Shown: positions 36,278-44,346 of the stretch, piece after piece
Layout of the letters: the number at the start of each line of letters is the position of its first letter
Position numbering within the stretch: the first letter of the stretch is position 1
Source of the DNA: an uncultured Desulfobacteraceae bacterium
Lineage (GTDB): Bacteria > Desulfobacterota > Desulfobacteria > Desulfobacterales > Desulfatirhabdiaceae
NCBI GenBank assembly: GCA_903909505.1
Contig: CAIVVZ010000102.1
Coordinates: 1-44,346, forward strand
Direction: 5' to 3'
Length of the DNA: 44,346 nucleotides
The notes under the pieces: generated by a model
The model's database searches: none
What the model was told of the DNA's origin: nothing
Seen by the model: only the letters and a program-made list of their open reading frames with translations
Made by a program: the position numbers and the translations under genes

Positions 36278-37306
36278 TTACGTTTTTGAATAATACTCCC
36301 TGTACCAGGCAATGAACCTTTCAATCCCGATTTCAAGAGGAGTCTCGGGTTTAAAGCCAGTATCTGCGATCAGATCATCGATATCGGCGTATGTGGACAC
36401 CACGTCTCCTGGCTGAAGATCCAGATATGTTTTGTTGGCGGTCTTTCCGAGATTTTTTTCAATGATTTCGATAAATGTTGATAATTCTACCGGGTTGTTG
36501 TTCCCGATGTTATAGATTCTGTAGGGAACATAGGATGTTCCGGGATCCGGGCGATCCCCGGTCCAGGAGGGATTGGGCTGGGGCAGTTTTCCCATGATTC
36601 GGAAGACGCCTTCGATGATATCGTCAATATAGGTAAAATCCCGCTTCATTTTGCCGTGATTAAAGACCTGAATGGGGTTGTCTTCAAGAATCGCCCGGAC
36701 AAACAGAAACAAGGCCATATCAGGTCTTCCCCAGGGACCATAGACCGTGAAAAACCTCAGCCCCGTGCAGTGCATGTTGTAAAGGTGGCTGTAGGTGTGC
36801 GCCATCAGCTCATTGGCCTTTTTGGTTGCGGCGTAAAGCGATACCGGATGGTCCACGTTGTGATGCACCGAAAACGGCATCAGCGTGTTTGCTCCGTAAA
36901 CGGAACTGGAAGAGGCAAACACGAAATGTTTCACCTGGTTGTACCGGCAGCATTCCAGAAGATTCACAAATCCAACAATATTGGAATCCACATACGCATG
37001 GGGATTGGTCAGGGAATACCGGACACCTGCCTGGGCCGCCAGGTTCACCACCACGTCAAATGGCTGATGCTTCTTGAAAACGGATTCCATCCCGGATCGA
37101 TCCGAAAGATCAATCTGATGAAACGAAAAATGGTCGAATTCAAGCAACTGATCCAGTCTGGATTGCTTGAGGCCAACATCATAATAGGGATTCATGTTGT
37201 CGATACCCGCAACCCGGCAACCCATTTTGAGCAACCGAAGCGAGAGGTGATAACCGATAAAACCGGCGGCGCCGGTGACCAGAACGTTTTGAAAATTCAA
37301 ATTCAT
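36278..37306 (-). CDS. NAD-dependent sugar-nucleotide epimerase, UDP-glucuronate 4-epimerase-like
   Basis: This short-chain dehydrogenase-type epimerase probably converts UDP-glucuronate to UDP-galacturonate for surface polysaccharide. The NAD loop GAAGFIG is at 12-18, SSSS at 132-135 carries the catalytic Ser, and Y158-x3-K162 is the catalytic pair. The stretches LAAQAGVRYSLTNPHAYVDS and FFTVYGPWGRPDMALFLF are typical of the GAE/CapI group rather than GalE. Length 342 aa fits. Exact substrate is inferred from these motifs. Confidence 0.9.
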   Translation of the reverse strand: MNLNFQNVLVTGAAGFIGYHLSLRLLKMGCRVAGIDNMNPYYDVGLKQSRLDQLLEFDHFSFHQIDLSDRSGMESVFKKHQPFDVVVNLAAQAGVRYSLTNPHAYVDSNIVGFVNLLECCRYNQVKHFVFASSSSVYGANTLMPFSVHHNVDHPVSLYAATKKANELMAHTYSHLYNMHCTGLRFFTVYGPWGRPDMALFLFVRAILEDNPIQVFNHGKMKRDFTYIDDIIEGVFRIMGKLPQPNPSWTGDRPDPGTSYVPYRIYNIGNNNPVELSTFIEIIEKNLGKTANKTYLDLQPGDVVSTYADIDDLIADTGFKPETPLEIGIERFIAWYREYYSKT

Positions 37307-37456
37307 ATCAGTCCTTTAAGATGTCTCAGCCAGCAGAACTCAAAGCAACACTGTAAACGTGGATCTCAAGATTGATGTTTTTTAGAGTTGGAATCTATTG
37401 TTGCTAAAAAAAGCGTGCCAAATGCCAGTTATTCCAGTCCACAAGAGATTTCGATT

Positions 37457-38377
37457 TTACTTTTCGGTATCCACCAGTCCTTTGACAAACCACCGCTGCA
37501 TGAAAAGCACGACCAGAACCGGCGGCAGCATGACCAGAAGCGCTCCGGCCAGTGCAACGTTCCAGGTGGGAAGGTCTTCCATCTGAGGGATCAGGCGATT
37601 CAATCCGATAACGGCGGTGGACATTCTCGGGTTGGTGGTGATCAGCAGGGGCCAGAGGTACTGGTTCCAGCCGTAGACGAAATCAATAACAACCAGAGCG
37701 GCAATATTGGTTTTGGAAAGCGGCAGCAGAATTTTCGTGAAGAATTTCATCGGAGATGCCCCGTCGATTTTGGCGGCTTCGCAGAGTTCTTCCGGGACCG
37801 TCAAAAAAAACTGGCGAAACAGAAAAGTGGCGGTGGCGGAGGCGACCAGGGGAAGAATAAGGCCGGCATAAGTGTCCAACAGGCTGAACTCTATGGAGAT
37901 GTGAAAACGGTTCCCGGTGAAAAATCCGATAAGCGCATCGATATGAAAAGCCTCCAGGATCCGTTGAACCGGGCCGAAGATATTGGCGGTCACCTCGTAA
38001 GTGGGCAGGATCCGGACTTCCACCGGCAGCATCAGGGTGCAGAAAACCGACACAAAGGCGATTTTCCTGAAGCGAAAATCAAAATAGACAATGGCAAAAG
38101 CCGCCAGCATGGATACGGAAATCTTTCCGATGGTAATTCCTGCCGCCATGATAAAGGAATTCCACATCTGGATGCCCAGGTTGCCTTTGATCCAGGCGGT
38201 CTTCAGGTTGACCAGCAGTTGATCGCCGGGGATCAGGGGCATGGGGATTCTGGCCACTTGTTCAACCGGAAGGGTTGCTGCGATAATGGTATAGAAAATG
38301 GGAAATCCGACAATGCCGATTCCCAGAATCAGCAAGGTATAGGTCAAACAATCCAGCCAGGGGGTTTTTTCAACCAT
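37457..38377 (-). CDS. ugpE: Glycerol-3-phosphate ABC transporter permease UgpE
   Basis: This is an inner-membrane permease of the carbohydrate-uptake-1 ABC family with about six membrane segments in 306 aa. The EAA loop that contacts the ATPase is EAAKIDGASPMKFFTKILLPLS. The C-terminus MQRWFVKGLVDTEK is typical of MalG/UgpE-type subunits. It is the last gene of the - strand ugpB-ugpA-ugpE unit, 5 nt after ugpA. Substrate is assigned from the whole locus, with ugpC and glpAB beside it. Confidence 0.9.
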   Translation of the reverse strand: MVEKTPWLDCLTYTLLILGIGIVGFPIFYTIIAATLPVEQVARIPMPLIPGDQLLVNLKTAWIKGNLGIQMWNSFIMAAGITIGKISVSMLAAFAIVYFDFRFRKIAFVSVFCTLMLPVEVRILPTYEVTANIFGPVQRILEAFHIDALIGFFTGNRFHISIEFSLLDTYAGLILPLVASATATFLFRQFFLTVPEELCEAAKIDGASPMKFFTKILLPLSKTNIAALVVIDFVYGWNQYLWPLLITTNPRMSTAVIGLNRLIPQMEDLPTWNVALAGALLVMLPPVLVVLFMQRWFVKGLVDTEK

Positions 38378-38382
38378 TGTGC

Positions 38383-39273
38383 TTATCCCGTGTACTGCAC
38401 CTTTTTTTCAACGTATTTAAACTGCAGGGCGGTCAGGGTGACGATCACGATCATCAGCACGACCGACTGGGCAGCGGACGATCCCAGATCCAGCCCCACA
38501 AAGCCATCCTTGTATACTTTATAGACCATGGTCATGGTAGCGCCCCCGGGTCCGCCCTGGGTGACCGTGTGGATAATGCCGAAAGTTTCAAAAAACGCAT
38601 AGACCACGTTCATGACCATCAGGAAAAACAGGGTCGGGGACAGCAGGGGAAAGGTGATTACCCAGAAGCGCCGAAGGGGGCTGGCGCCGTCAATGGCGGC
38701 GGCTTCGATCAGCGATTTAGGAACGGACTGAAGCCCTGCAATGAAAAAAACGAAATTATAGCTGATCTGCTTCCAGGCGCTGGCGATAATCACCAGAAAC
38801 AGCGCATCGTTTCCGTCCAGAATCGGATTCCAGTGAATGCCGAACCAGCGCATGACCGTATAGGCAATCACGCCGAAAGAAGGGTGAAACAGAAACAGCC
38901 ACACAATGCCGGAGATGGCGGGCGCAATGGCATAGGGCCAGATCAGAAACGTACGGATAACCGCCTTGGCTTTTAAGGCACGGTTGGCCATGGAAGCTAC
39001 CAGCAGACCGGTTGAAATGGACAGCAGGGCGGTTGAAAAACTGAAAATAAATGTAATGCCGACGGATTTCCAATAATAAGGGTCCGTAAACAGACGACTG
39101 AAGTTGTCCAGCCATACAAACTGGGAGCTTACACCAAAAGGGTCGCTCAGCAAAAAAGACTGGAAAAGCGCCTGGGCTGCCGGCCAGTAGAAAAATGTCA
39201 AAATGACAAGGGTCTGAGGCAGAATCAACAGGTAAGGCAGGTATTTGCTGGAAAAAAATGAGCGTTTCAGCAT
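38383..39273 (-). CDS. ugpA: Glycerol-3-phosphate ABC transporter permease UgpA
   Basis: This is the partner permease, 296 aa, with six predicted membrane segments and the EAA loop EAAAIDGASPLRRFWVITFPLL. The frame opens further to 39342, but the upstream 23 codons are unlike a permease and would enter the intercistronic hairpin zone. The ATG at 39273 starts MLKRSFFSSKYLPYLLILPQ, aligned with E. coli UgpA, which also begins just before its first membrane helix. Confidence 0.9.
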   Translation of the reverse strand: MLKRSFFSSKYLPYLLILPQTLVILTFFYWPAAQALFQSFLLSDPFGVSSQFVWLDNFSRLFTDPYYWKSVGITFIFSFSTALLSISTGLLVASMANRALKAKAVIRTFLIWPYAIAPAISGIVWLFLFHPSFGVIAYTVMRWFGIHWNPILDGNDALFLVIIASAWKQISYNFVFFIAGLQSVPKSLIEAAAIDGASPLRRFWVITFPLLSPTLFFLMVMNVVYAFFETFGIIHTVTQGGPGGATMTMVYKVYKDGFVGLDLGSSAAQSVVLMIVIVTLTALQFKYVEKKVQYTG

Positions 39274-39327
39274 GGATGCGTGATTACCATTAATGGGTGT
39301 GTTGTTCAGACCGGAAACGGACAGACG

Positions 39328-39386
39328 GAAGACCGAAGGCATTTGATGGTAAAACCATCCGTCAGCCTTCGGTCTTCAGCCTTAAT
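39328..39386 (-). repeat. Long hairpin between ugpB and ugpA, containing 3'-end repeat copy 3
   Basis: GAAGACCGAAGGC (39328-39340) pairs perfectly with GCCTTCGGTCTTC (39365-39377), and inside it GATGGT (39345-39350) pairs with ACCATC (39354-39359) around AAA. The outer right arm is the copy of the dispersed element that follows the ugpB stop (sense strand AGGCTGAAGACCGAAGGCTG). No T-run follows on the transcribed strand, so it is more likely to block 3' decay or modulate expression than to terminate. Confidence 0.7.
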
Positions 39387-39392
39387 GCCTGG

Positions 39393-40703
39393 TTATTTGC
39401 TGCGTTTTTCAAACTGGCGCAGGATTTCATTGCCCCTGCTGACCGCCTCATCCATTGCCTGTTTGGCGGTTTTTTTGCCCTGCCAGAGCATTTCCAGCTC
39501 TTCGTTCATGACATCGCGAATCTGGGAAAAGCTTCCCAGCCGGATTCCCCGCGAATTCACGGTCGGGTCCCTACGGGTCAACTGAAGAATTCCCACTTCC
39601 TGATAGGGGTATTCCTCGTAGTAACCATCGGCTTTCAGTTTGTTGTAAGACGCCAGGGTGATGGGCAGATATCCGGTTTCCTTGTGCCAGAGAATCTGCA
39701 TGTCCTCTCTTCCCATATAAGCCAGAAAATCCGCAACGCCCTGATATTCCGCCTTGGGGTGGCCTTTTAACACCCACAGGGATGCGCCGCCGATGATGCT
39801 GTTCTGGGGATTTTTCATGGATGCTTCAACCGGAAGCGGGGCTGCGCCCCAGTCGAATTTGGCGCCTTTCATGGCGCCGATGGCACCGATGCTGTCCATC
39901 AAAATGGCGCATTTCCCGGAGAGGAACGCTGCTTCCGGACCTTTATACTCCCGTTCCTCGTAGGAAAATCGTTTGTCGTCCAGCCAAGTCTTCAGCCGTT
40001 CCATGTGATGCACCACCATGGGGTTGTTGATGGTCAACTGGGTGTCCAGTCCGTCAAAACCGTCGGCTTTGGTGGCAAGCGGAATGTTCTGAATGGCGCT
40101 GTAGTTTTCAATCATGACCCAGGTCTGCCAGGCACTCGTCAGGCCGTATTGACAGCCGGATTCCACCAGCTTTTTGGTGGCTTCGCCCATCTCGTCCCAG
40201 GTTCTGGGGGGATCGGTGAGCCCGGCCTTCTTGAAATAGTCCTTGTTGTAATACATGATCGGGGTCGAGGAATTAAACGGCATGGACTGCAGTTCACCTT
40301 TGGAAGAGACATAATAGGAGAGAACCGGCTGGAGATAGGATCTCCAGTCTATTTTGTAACCCGTGTCCTTCATGAGGTTGAACACCGGGTATATGGCTTT
40401 TGAAAGCATCATGGTCTGGGTTCCGACTTCATAGACCTGAAGAATGTGCGGCTGTTTTTTGGAGCGGAAAGCGGCGATGCCGGCGTTCAACGTTTCATCA
40501 TACGAACCTTTGAAATATGGAACGACTTTGAATTTTGTCTGAGAATTGTTGTAAGCCTCTATGATCTTAATCAGCGTATCTTCCCGGGGAGGTCTTTGTG
40601 CATGCCAGAACTGAATCTCAATCGGTGCGGCCATCAAGTCCGATGCCAGAAAAATCGTCAGAATCCCCATTGCCAGGACAACTGCAAACTGTCTTAGTTT
40701 CAT
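39393..40703 (-). CDS. ugpB: Glycerol-3-phosphate-binding periplasmic protein UgpB
   Basis: This is the periplasmic solute receptor of the uptake system. A signal peptide is clear (MKLRQFAVVLAMGILTIFL, cleavage near LMA-AP). The mature part begins IEIQFWHAQRPPREDTL and includes PFNSSTPIMYYNKDYFKKAG, the family-1 extracellular binding-protein pattern and close to UgpB. Length 436 aa matches E. coli UgpB (438 aa). Glycerol-3-phosphate or its diesters are the likely ligands. AGGAGG lies upstream of the ATG. It is the first gene of the - strand unit. Confidence 0.92.
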   Translation of the reverse strand: MKLRQFAVVLAMGILTIFLASDLMAAPIEIQFWHAQRPPREDTLIKIIEAYNNSQTKFKVVPYFKGSYDETLNAGIAAFRSKKQPHILQVYEVGTQTMMLSKAIYPVFNLMKDTGYKIDWRSYLQPVLSYYVSSKGELQSMPFNSSTPIMYYNKDYFKKAGLTDPPRTWDEMGEATKKLVESGCQYGLTSAWQTWVMIENYSAIQNIPLATKADGFDGLDTQLTINNPMVVHHMERLKTWLDDKRFSYEEREYKGPEAAFLSGKCAILMDSIGAIGAMKGAKFDWGAAPLPVEASMKNPQNSIIGGASLWVLKGHPKAEYQGVADFLAYMGREDMQILWHKETGYLPITLASYNKLKADGYYEEYPYQEVGILQLTRRDPTVNSRGIRLGSFSQIRDVMNEELEMLWQGKKTAKQAMDEAVSRGNEILRQFEKRSK

Positions 40704-40766
40704 TTGGGCCCTCCTTTATTTAAGTGCTTTTGGGTGGATCAATCGACTGTGGAAAATACCATGGAG

Positions 40767-40794
40767 TTGACATCAAACGGTGATGATTTATAAC
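40767..40794 (+). promoter_or_regulatory. Sigma70-type promoter for ugpC-glpA-glpB
   Basis: A perfect TTGACA (40767-40772) and TATAAC (40789-40794) are 16 bp apart. The start would be near 40801, giving a leader of about 165 nt before ugpC. The opposing ugpB promoter's -10 begins six bases away. Confidence 0.6.
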
Positions 40795-40799
40795 CATGG

Positions 40800-40828
40800 C
40801 CTATAGCGACATTATCCATTTGAGTCAA
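40800..40828 (-). promoter_or_regulatory. Sigma70-type promoter for ugpB-ugpA-ugpE
   Basis: On the - strand TTGACT (40823-40828) and TATAGG (40800-40805) are separated by 17 bp. The start would be near 40793, inside the -10 of the + strand promoter, with about 90 nt to the ugpB ATG. The two promoters point at each other and their -10 boxes almost touch, so polymerase should be able to occupy only one at a time. Confidence 0.5.
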
Positions 40829-40964
40829 GATTAAATCCTGACTTTTGGCGCCATGCAGTGAAAGGAAACATTCGCGCCGATATATAAAGAATGCTTGACT
40901 TGAACCCTGGAAACATGATTTGAACATCCAATATTATCATATTTCCAACGAATAGGACCGTATC

Positions 40965-42071
40965 ATGGCAAATGTTATCCTGGAACAGGTGGTTAAACAG
41001 TTCGGAAAGGTTGAGGTCGTTCATGGCGTATCCCTTTGCATCGAGAGCCGGGAATTCATTGTTCTGGTGGGCCCTTCGGGGTGTGGGAAATCCACCATTC
41101 TGCGGATGGTCGCAGGCCTGGAGAAAATCACCGCCGGTGTGATCCGTATTGGCGATCGCGTGGTCAATGACATTGCGCCAAAGGACAGGGATATTGCGAT
41201 GGTTTTTCAGAATTATGCCCTGTATCCGCACATGAACGTGATGGATAACATGTCTTTTGGATTAAAGCTCAAGAAAACACCGCAGGATGAGATTAAATCC
41301 CGGGTTCAGGAAGCCGCGGAAATTCTGGGTCTCGAACAGTTATTGTTAAGAAAGCCATTTGAACTTTCCGGCGGTCAGCGCCAGCGGGTGGCAATGGGAA
41401 GGGCCATTGTGCGTAAACCGTCGGTGTTTCTATTCGATGAGCCGCTTTCCAACCTGGATGCCAAACTGCGAACCCAGATGCGCGCGGAAATTAAACGGCT
41501 CCATCACAGAGTGCAGTCCACCGTCATTTATGTCACCCATGACCAGGTGGAGGCCATGACCCTTGCGGATCGCATCGTGGTGCTTCGGGATGGCTATATC
41601 GAACAAGTAGGAAAACCCATTGACCTTTTTCTGAATCCGGTGAACACGTTTGTGGCAGGTTTTATCGGAAGTCCTCCCATGAATCTGGTTCCTGCCCGAA
41701 TGGTTAAAAGCGATACGGGGTGGAATCTGGATTTTAGCGAGAAATTTCAGGTCCCGGTTCCGGACAAACCGCTGCTTTCGGAGAAAGCGTTTCAGGAAGG
41801 ACAACCGGTTATTGTGGGGCTTCGCACGGAAGATCTGACGGTGGTGGATAGCGAAGGATCATTTCCGGAAACCTGGAAGATCAACGGCATTGTGGATGTG
41901 GTTGAGCCGCTGGGAAATGAGTCCCATGTACATATCCGCTTTGACGGGGCATCGTTTATCGCCCGGTGTGATGGAAAGAAAATGATCCGCATAGACGACC
42001 GGGTCCGGGTTGCCCTGAACCTCAACCAAATGCATATTTTTGATGCGGCCACGACGCTGGCTATTTACTGA
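40965..42071 (+). CDS. ugpC: Glycerol-3-phosphate ABC transporter ATP-binding protein UgpC
   Basis: This is the ATPase that energises UgpAE. Motifs: Walker [10 protein letters not shown] around residue 37, Q-loop QNYALYPHM, signature [15 protein letters not shown], Walker [14 protein letters not shown] and switch THDQ. The C-terminal third is a TOBE-type regulatory domain. At 368 aa it is near E. coli UgpC (356 aa). Unlike E. coli, it is transcribed away from ugpBAE and together with glpA and glpB. Confidence 0.93.
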   Translation: MANVILEQVVKQFGKVEVVHGVSLCIESREFIVLVGPSGCGKSTILRMVAGLEKITAGVIRIGDRVVNDIAPKDRDIAMVFQNYALYPHMNVMDNMSFGLKLKKTPQDEIKSRVQEAAEILGLEQLLLRKPFELSGGQRQRVAMGRAIVRKPSVFLFDEPLSNLDAKLRTQMRAEIKRLHHRVQSTVIYVTHDQVEAMTLADRIVVLRDGYIEQVGKPIDLFLNPVNTFVAGFIGSPPMNLVPARMVKSDTGWNLDFSEKFQVPVPDKPLLSEKAFQEGQPVIVGLRTEDLTVVDSEGSFPETWKINGIVDVVEPLGNESHVHIRFDGASFIARCDGKKMIRIDDRVRVALNLNQMHIFDAATTLAIY

Positions 42072-42141
42072 TCAATGATCAAATAACGGTTTTTCCCAAC
42101 ACCTCAAGTCTTTGAACTGCCCGTAAGGGAGGTCTTTTTTA

Positions 42142-43704
42142 ATGAAAACCCATAAAACCCAGGCCCTGATTATCGGGGGCGGAGCAACCGGCACGGGAAT
42201 TGCCCGGGATCTGGCCCTTCGGGGTGTCGCCTGTATTCTGGTTGAACGCGGGGACATCAATGCCGGCGCCTCGGGAAGCAATCATGGGCTTTTGCATAGC
42301 GGTGCCCGTTATGTTCTGAATGATGCCATGACTTCAATGGAATGCCGGGAGGAAAACCTGCTTCTCAAAGCGTTGGCGTCGCACTGTGTGGAAGATACCG
42401 GCGGCATGTTTGTTGCGCTCGAAGGGGATGACGCATCCTATATCGCGGAGTTTCCGAATTTATGCGCTCGATGCGGCATTCCGGTTGAGCCAATAGACCC
42501 CAAGGCAGCGAAAGAGCTGGAGCCGGAGCTTTCAGACCGAGTGATCGCCGCATATCTGACTCCGGACGCTTCGATTGATCCGTTTAAGCTTTCCCTGGAA
42601 AACATCTCCCATGCCCGGAAACTGGGGGCAACCCTGCTCTGCCATCACCGGGTGCTGGGGTTCGAGATGGAGAAGGGGCGGATTCATCAGGTGCGGCTGA
42701 AACACACCGAAAGCGGCGAGGAAGTTTTTATTGAAGCCGATCAGGTCATCAATGCTTCCGGAGCCTGGGCAGCCGAGATTGCCGCTTTTGCCGGCATTAC
42801 CATTCCCATGGTGTATTCCAAAGGCTCGCTTCTGGTCACTTCGGACCGGATCACCCAGCGGGTCATCAATCGGTTGCGGCCTCCCGGCGATGGAGATATT
42901 TTAGTACCCGGGGGAACCGTATCTCTTCTGGGGACGACATCGGTTCAGATCAATGCGCCGGATCTCGCCCATCCTTCCATTCCAGAAATCGATAGGATTG
43001 TCGAGGAGGCCTCGCAAATGGTTCCGATGCTGGAATCCGCCCGCTATATCCGGGCGTATTCAGGTGTCCGGCCCCTGATCGGAAGCCATACCGGAAACGG
43101 CGGCCGTTCGGAAAGCCGGGGCTTTGCCGTTCTGGATCACGAAAAGGACGGCCTCAATAATTTTGTCACGATTGCCGGCGGAAAGCTGACGACTTACCGG
43201 CTGATGGCGGAAAAAGGCGCGGATCTGGTTTGTCACCGCCTTAGGGTGTCGTCTCCCTGTCTGACCCGGACCCAGCCCCTTCCCGCGAGCCCGGAGTGCC
43301 GCTGGAGCCAGCCCGGCCTGTCGCCAAAGCTCTGGCTCAGGGCGCATGAAGCCGGGGATATGCTTCTGTGTGAGTGTGAAATGGTTCCCAAAAGCGTGGT
43401 GGAAGACGTGATTTCAGTGATTCAGGAGCAGAACATGAAACCGGACCTCAAATCCATTTCCCTCAGAAGCCGGATCGGAAAAGGTCCCTGCCAGGGGGCT
43501 TTTTGCAGTTTGCGGGTTTCCGCCTATCTTCATGACCGGGATGCCGAGTATTCCGACCGTGAACTGACCAGCATCAGCGGTTTTCTGCGAGAACGATGGA
43601 AAGGGCTTCGCCCGGTTCTCTGGGGGGGACAGCTCATGCAGGCCGAACTTCAGGAAGCCATGCAGTGCGGGCTGCTGAATCTGGAACTTCAACAAAGGAA
43701 CTGA
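42142..43704 (+). CDS. glpA: Anaerobic glycerol-3-phosphate dehydrogenase subunit A
   Basis: This is the FAD-dependent catalytic subunit oxidising glycerol-3-phosphate to dihydroxyacetone phosphate and passing electrons to the membrane quinone pool. The FAD loop IIGGGATGTGIARDLALRG is at residues 10-28. GASGSNHGLLHSGARYV and RPLIGSHTG are typical of GlpA/GlpD. The C-terminal BFD-type iron-sulfur domain keeps its cysteines (CECE, then GPCQGAFC), which GlpD lacks. At 520 aa it is slightly shorter than E. coli GlpA (542 aa). AGGGAGG lies upstream, and glpB follows after 6 nt. Confidence 0.94.
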   Translation: MKTHKTQALIIGGGATGTGIARDLALRGVACILVERGDINAGASGSNHGLLHSGARYVLNDAMTSMECREENLLLKALASHCVEDTGGMFVALEGDDASYIAEFPNLCARCGIPVEPIDPKAAKELEPELSDRVIAAYLTPDASIDPFKLSLENISHARKLGATLLCHHRVLGFEMEKGRIHQVRLKHTESGEEVFIEADQVINASGAWAAEIAAFAGITIPMVYSKGSLLVTSDRITQRVINRLRPPGDGDILVPGGTVSLLGTTSVQINAPDLAHPSIPEIDRIVEEASQMVPMLESARYIRAYSGVRPLIGSHTGNGGRSESRGFAVLDHEKDGLNNFVTIAGGKLTTYRLMAEKGADLVCHRLRVSSPCLTRTQPLPASPECRWSQPGLSPKLWLRAHEAGDMLLCECEMVPKSVVEDVISVIQEQNMKPDLKSISLRSRIGKGPCQGAFCSLRVSAYLHDRDAEYSDRELTSISGFLRERWKGLRPVLWGGQLMQAELQEAMQCGLLNLELQQRN

Positions 43705-43710
43705 ACCCGG

Positions 43711-44346
43711 ATGACCCAAATACATTCTTGTGATCTGGCGGTTATCGGCGCTGGAATGACCGGCATGGCCGCGACGATGTTTGCGGCAAATCGCGGGCTG
43801 AAAACCGTTCAGGTCGGTGTTACCGGCGAAATCATATTCGCAAGCGGCTTTCTGGATATTTTGGGAATTCATCCCATTTCAGAAAAAAAGCCTTGGACGA
43901 ATCCCTGGGAAGGAATAGCCTCGCTGATTCAGGATTGTCCCAATCATCCGTATGGCTGGCTGACTGAAAAAGAGATTCAATCCGCGCTGGAGGAGTATCT
44001 TTCCTTTGTGAAGGATTCCGGGGTTCCCCATTACTGGGAAAAAACGCATAACATAGAGATGATGACGCCTCAGGGAACCCTGAAACTTACCGGCTGTGTT
44101 CCCCAGACCATGAAAAATGCGGTATTGGGCTTGAGGGAAAAACCGCCTGGGTTGATTGTGGATATCCAGGGCCTGAAGGGGTTCAGTGCGCATCAGATCG
44201 TGGATAACCTGAAGGAAACCTGGCCGGATCTCCGGTCTGCCCATATCAAGTTTCCGGATTCCGGGCACCTGGGAGAAATCTTTCCCGAGTATATGGCCAG
44301 ATCTCTTGAGGCCGGCTTCTGCCGGAAGAAACTGGCGGCAACCCTC
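43711..44346 (+). CDS. glpB: Anaerobic glycerol-3-phosphate dehydrogenase subunit B (partial, runs off window)
   Basis: The frame is open from the ATG at 43711 to the window end, giving 212 residues. It begins MTQIHSCDLAVIGAGMTGMA, an FAD/NAD-type dinucleotide loop, followed by FASGFLDILG, which resembles the SSGSLDLL segment of E. coli GlpB. It starts 6 nt after glpA, the normal glpAB order, and glpC would be expected next, outside the window. GlpB carries flavin and helps link GlpA to the membrane. Confidence 0.88.
   Translation, partial: MTQIHSCDLAVIGAGMTGMAATMFAANRGLKTVQVGVTGEIIFASGFLDILGIHPISEKKPWTNPWEGIASLIQDCPNHPYGWLTEKEIQSALEEYLSFVKDSGVPHYWEKTHNIEMMTPQGTLKLTGCVPQTMKNAVLGLREKPPGLIVDIQGLKGFSAHQIVDNLKETWPDLRSAHIKFPDSGHLGEIFPEYMARSLEAGFCRKKLAATL

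Noticed and set aside
37388..38524. A 378-codon + strand frame opposite ugpE
   Set aside because: It is the antisense shadow of ugpE, with a composition rich in Gln, His, Gly and Lys typical of such shadows; ugpE has clear family motifs.
1..44346. Insertion sequences, prophage genes, CRISPR arrays, tRNA or rRNA genes
   Set aside because: No transposase or integrase motifs, no regularly spaced direct repeats, and no tRNA or rRNA signatures were seen on either strand.

Overview
The window looks like a chromosomal segment of an anaerobic Gram-negative bacterium, most likely a member of the Desulfobacterota (former Deltaproteobacteria). This is inferred from gene content, not from a database search. 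The supporting genes are LPS and envelope functions (LpxH, RseP, CdsA, UppS), the MEP pathway (Dxr), pyruvate phosphate dikinase, an ADP-forming acyl-CoA synthetase, the anaerobic glycerol-3-phosphate dehydrogenase GlpAB, and a chemosensory/PilB-like locus. No tRNA, rRNA, CRISPR array or insertion sequence was seen.

Region 1 (1-9370) is the accessory, most unusual part. On the + strand it carries the tail of an unknown gene, an unrecognised 223-aa protein, a 55-aa MJ0042-like zinc-finger protein, a 789-aa PilB/GspE-like ATPase with a TPR-like plus MshEN-like N-terminus, and a receiver-PAS protein. Facing it on the - strand is a tightly packed operon: a second receiver-PAS protein (a close paralogue, also 266 aa), a chemoreceptor with almost no periplasmic loop, CheW and CheA. 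Directly upstream of that operon lies a frameshifted, stop-interrupted remnant of a second PilB C-terminus (about 8950-9325). The same pair, ATPase then receiver-PAS, therefore existed twice in opposite orientation. CheR, CheB, CheD and a stand-alone CheY are absent here. The simplest reading is a chemosensory unit whose outputs are receiver-PAS proteins linked to a pilus/secretion-type ATPase.

Region 2 (9416-16269) holds ppdK on the - strand with a strong promoter and long leader. On the + strand follow an ADP-forming acyl-CoA synthetase (TTG start), an Sfp-type phosphopantetheinyl transferase and LpxH.

Region 3 (16249-34517, all - strand) is housekeeping. One long gene series runs rpsB-tsf-pyrH-frr-uppS-cdsA-dxr-rseP and continues into purL-purQ-mtaB-rlmI-GH17-like, with overlaps or short gaps. 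Upstream of it is rho-rpmE-prfA-prmC with a long C-rich rho leader.

Region 4 (34587-44346) holds pgi and a UDP-glucuronate 4-epimerase-like gene. Next is a glycerol-3-phosphate uptake and oxidation locus: ugpB-ugpA-ugpE on the - strand, divergent from ugpC-glpA-glpB on the + strand, with glpB cut by the window end. The two arms have promoter-like sequences whose -10 boxes nearly touch.

A short repeat of about 23 nt lies at or just after the stop codons of three unrelated genes (acyl-CoA synthetase, rpmE, ugpB), each time in the sense orientation. It looks like a dispersed 3'-end element.
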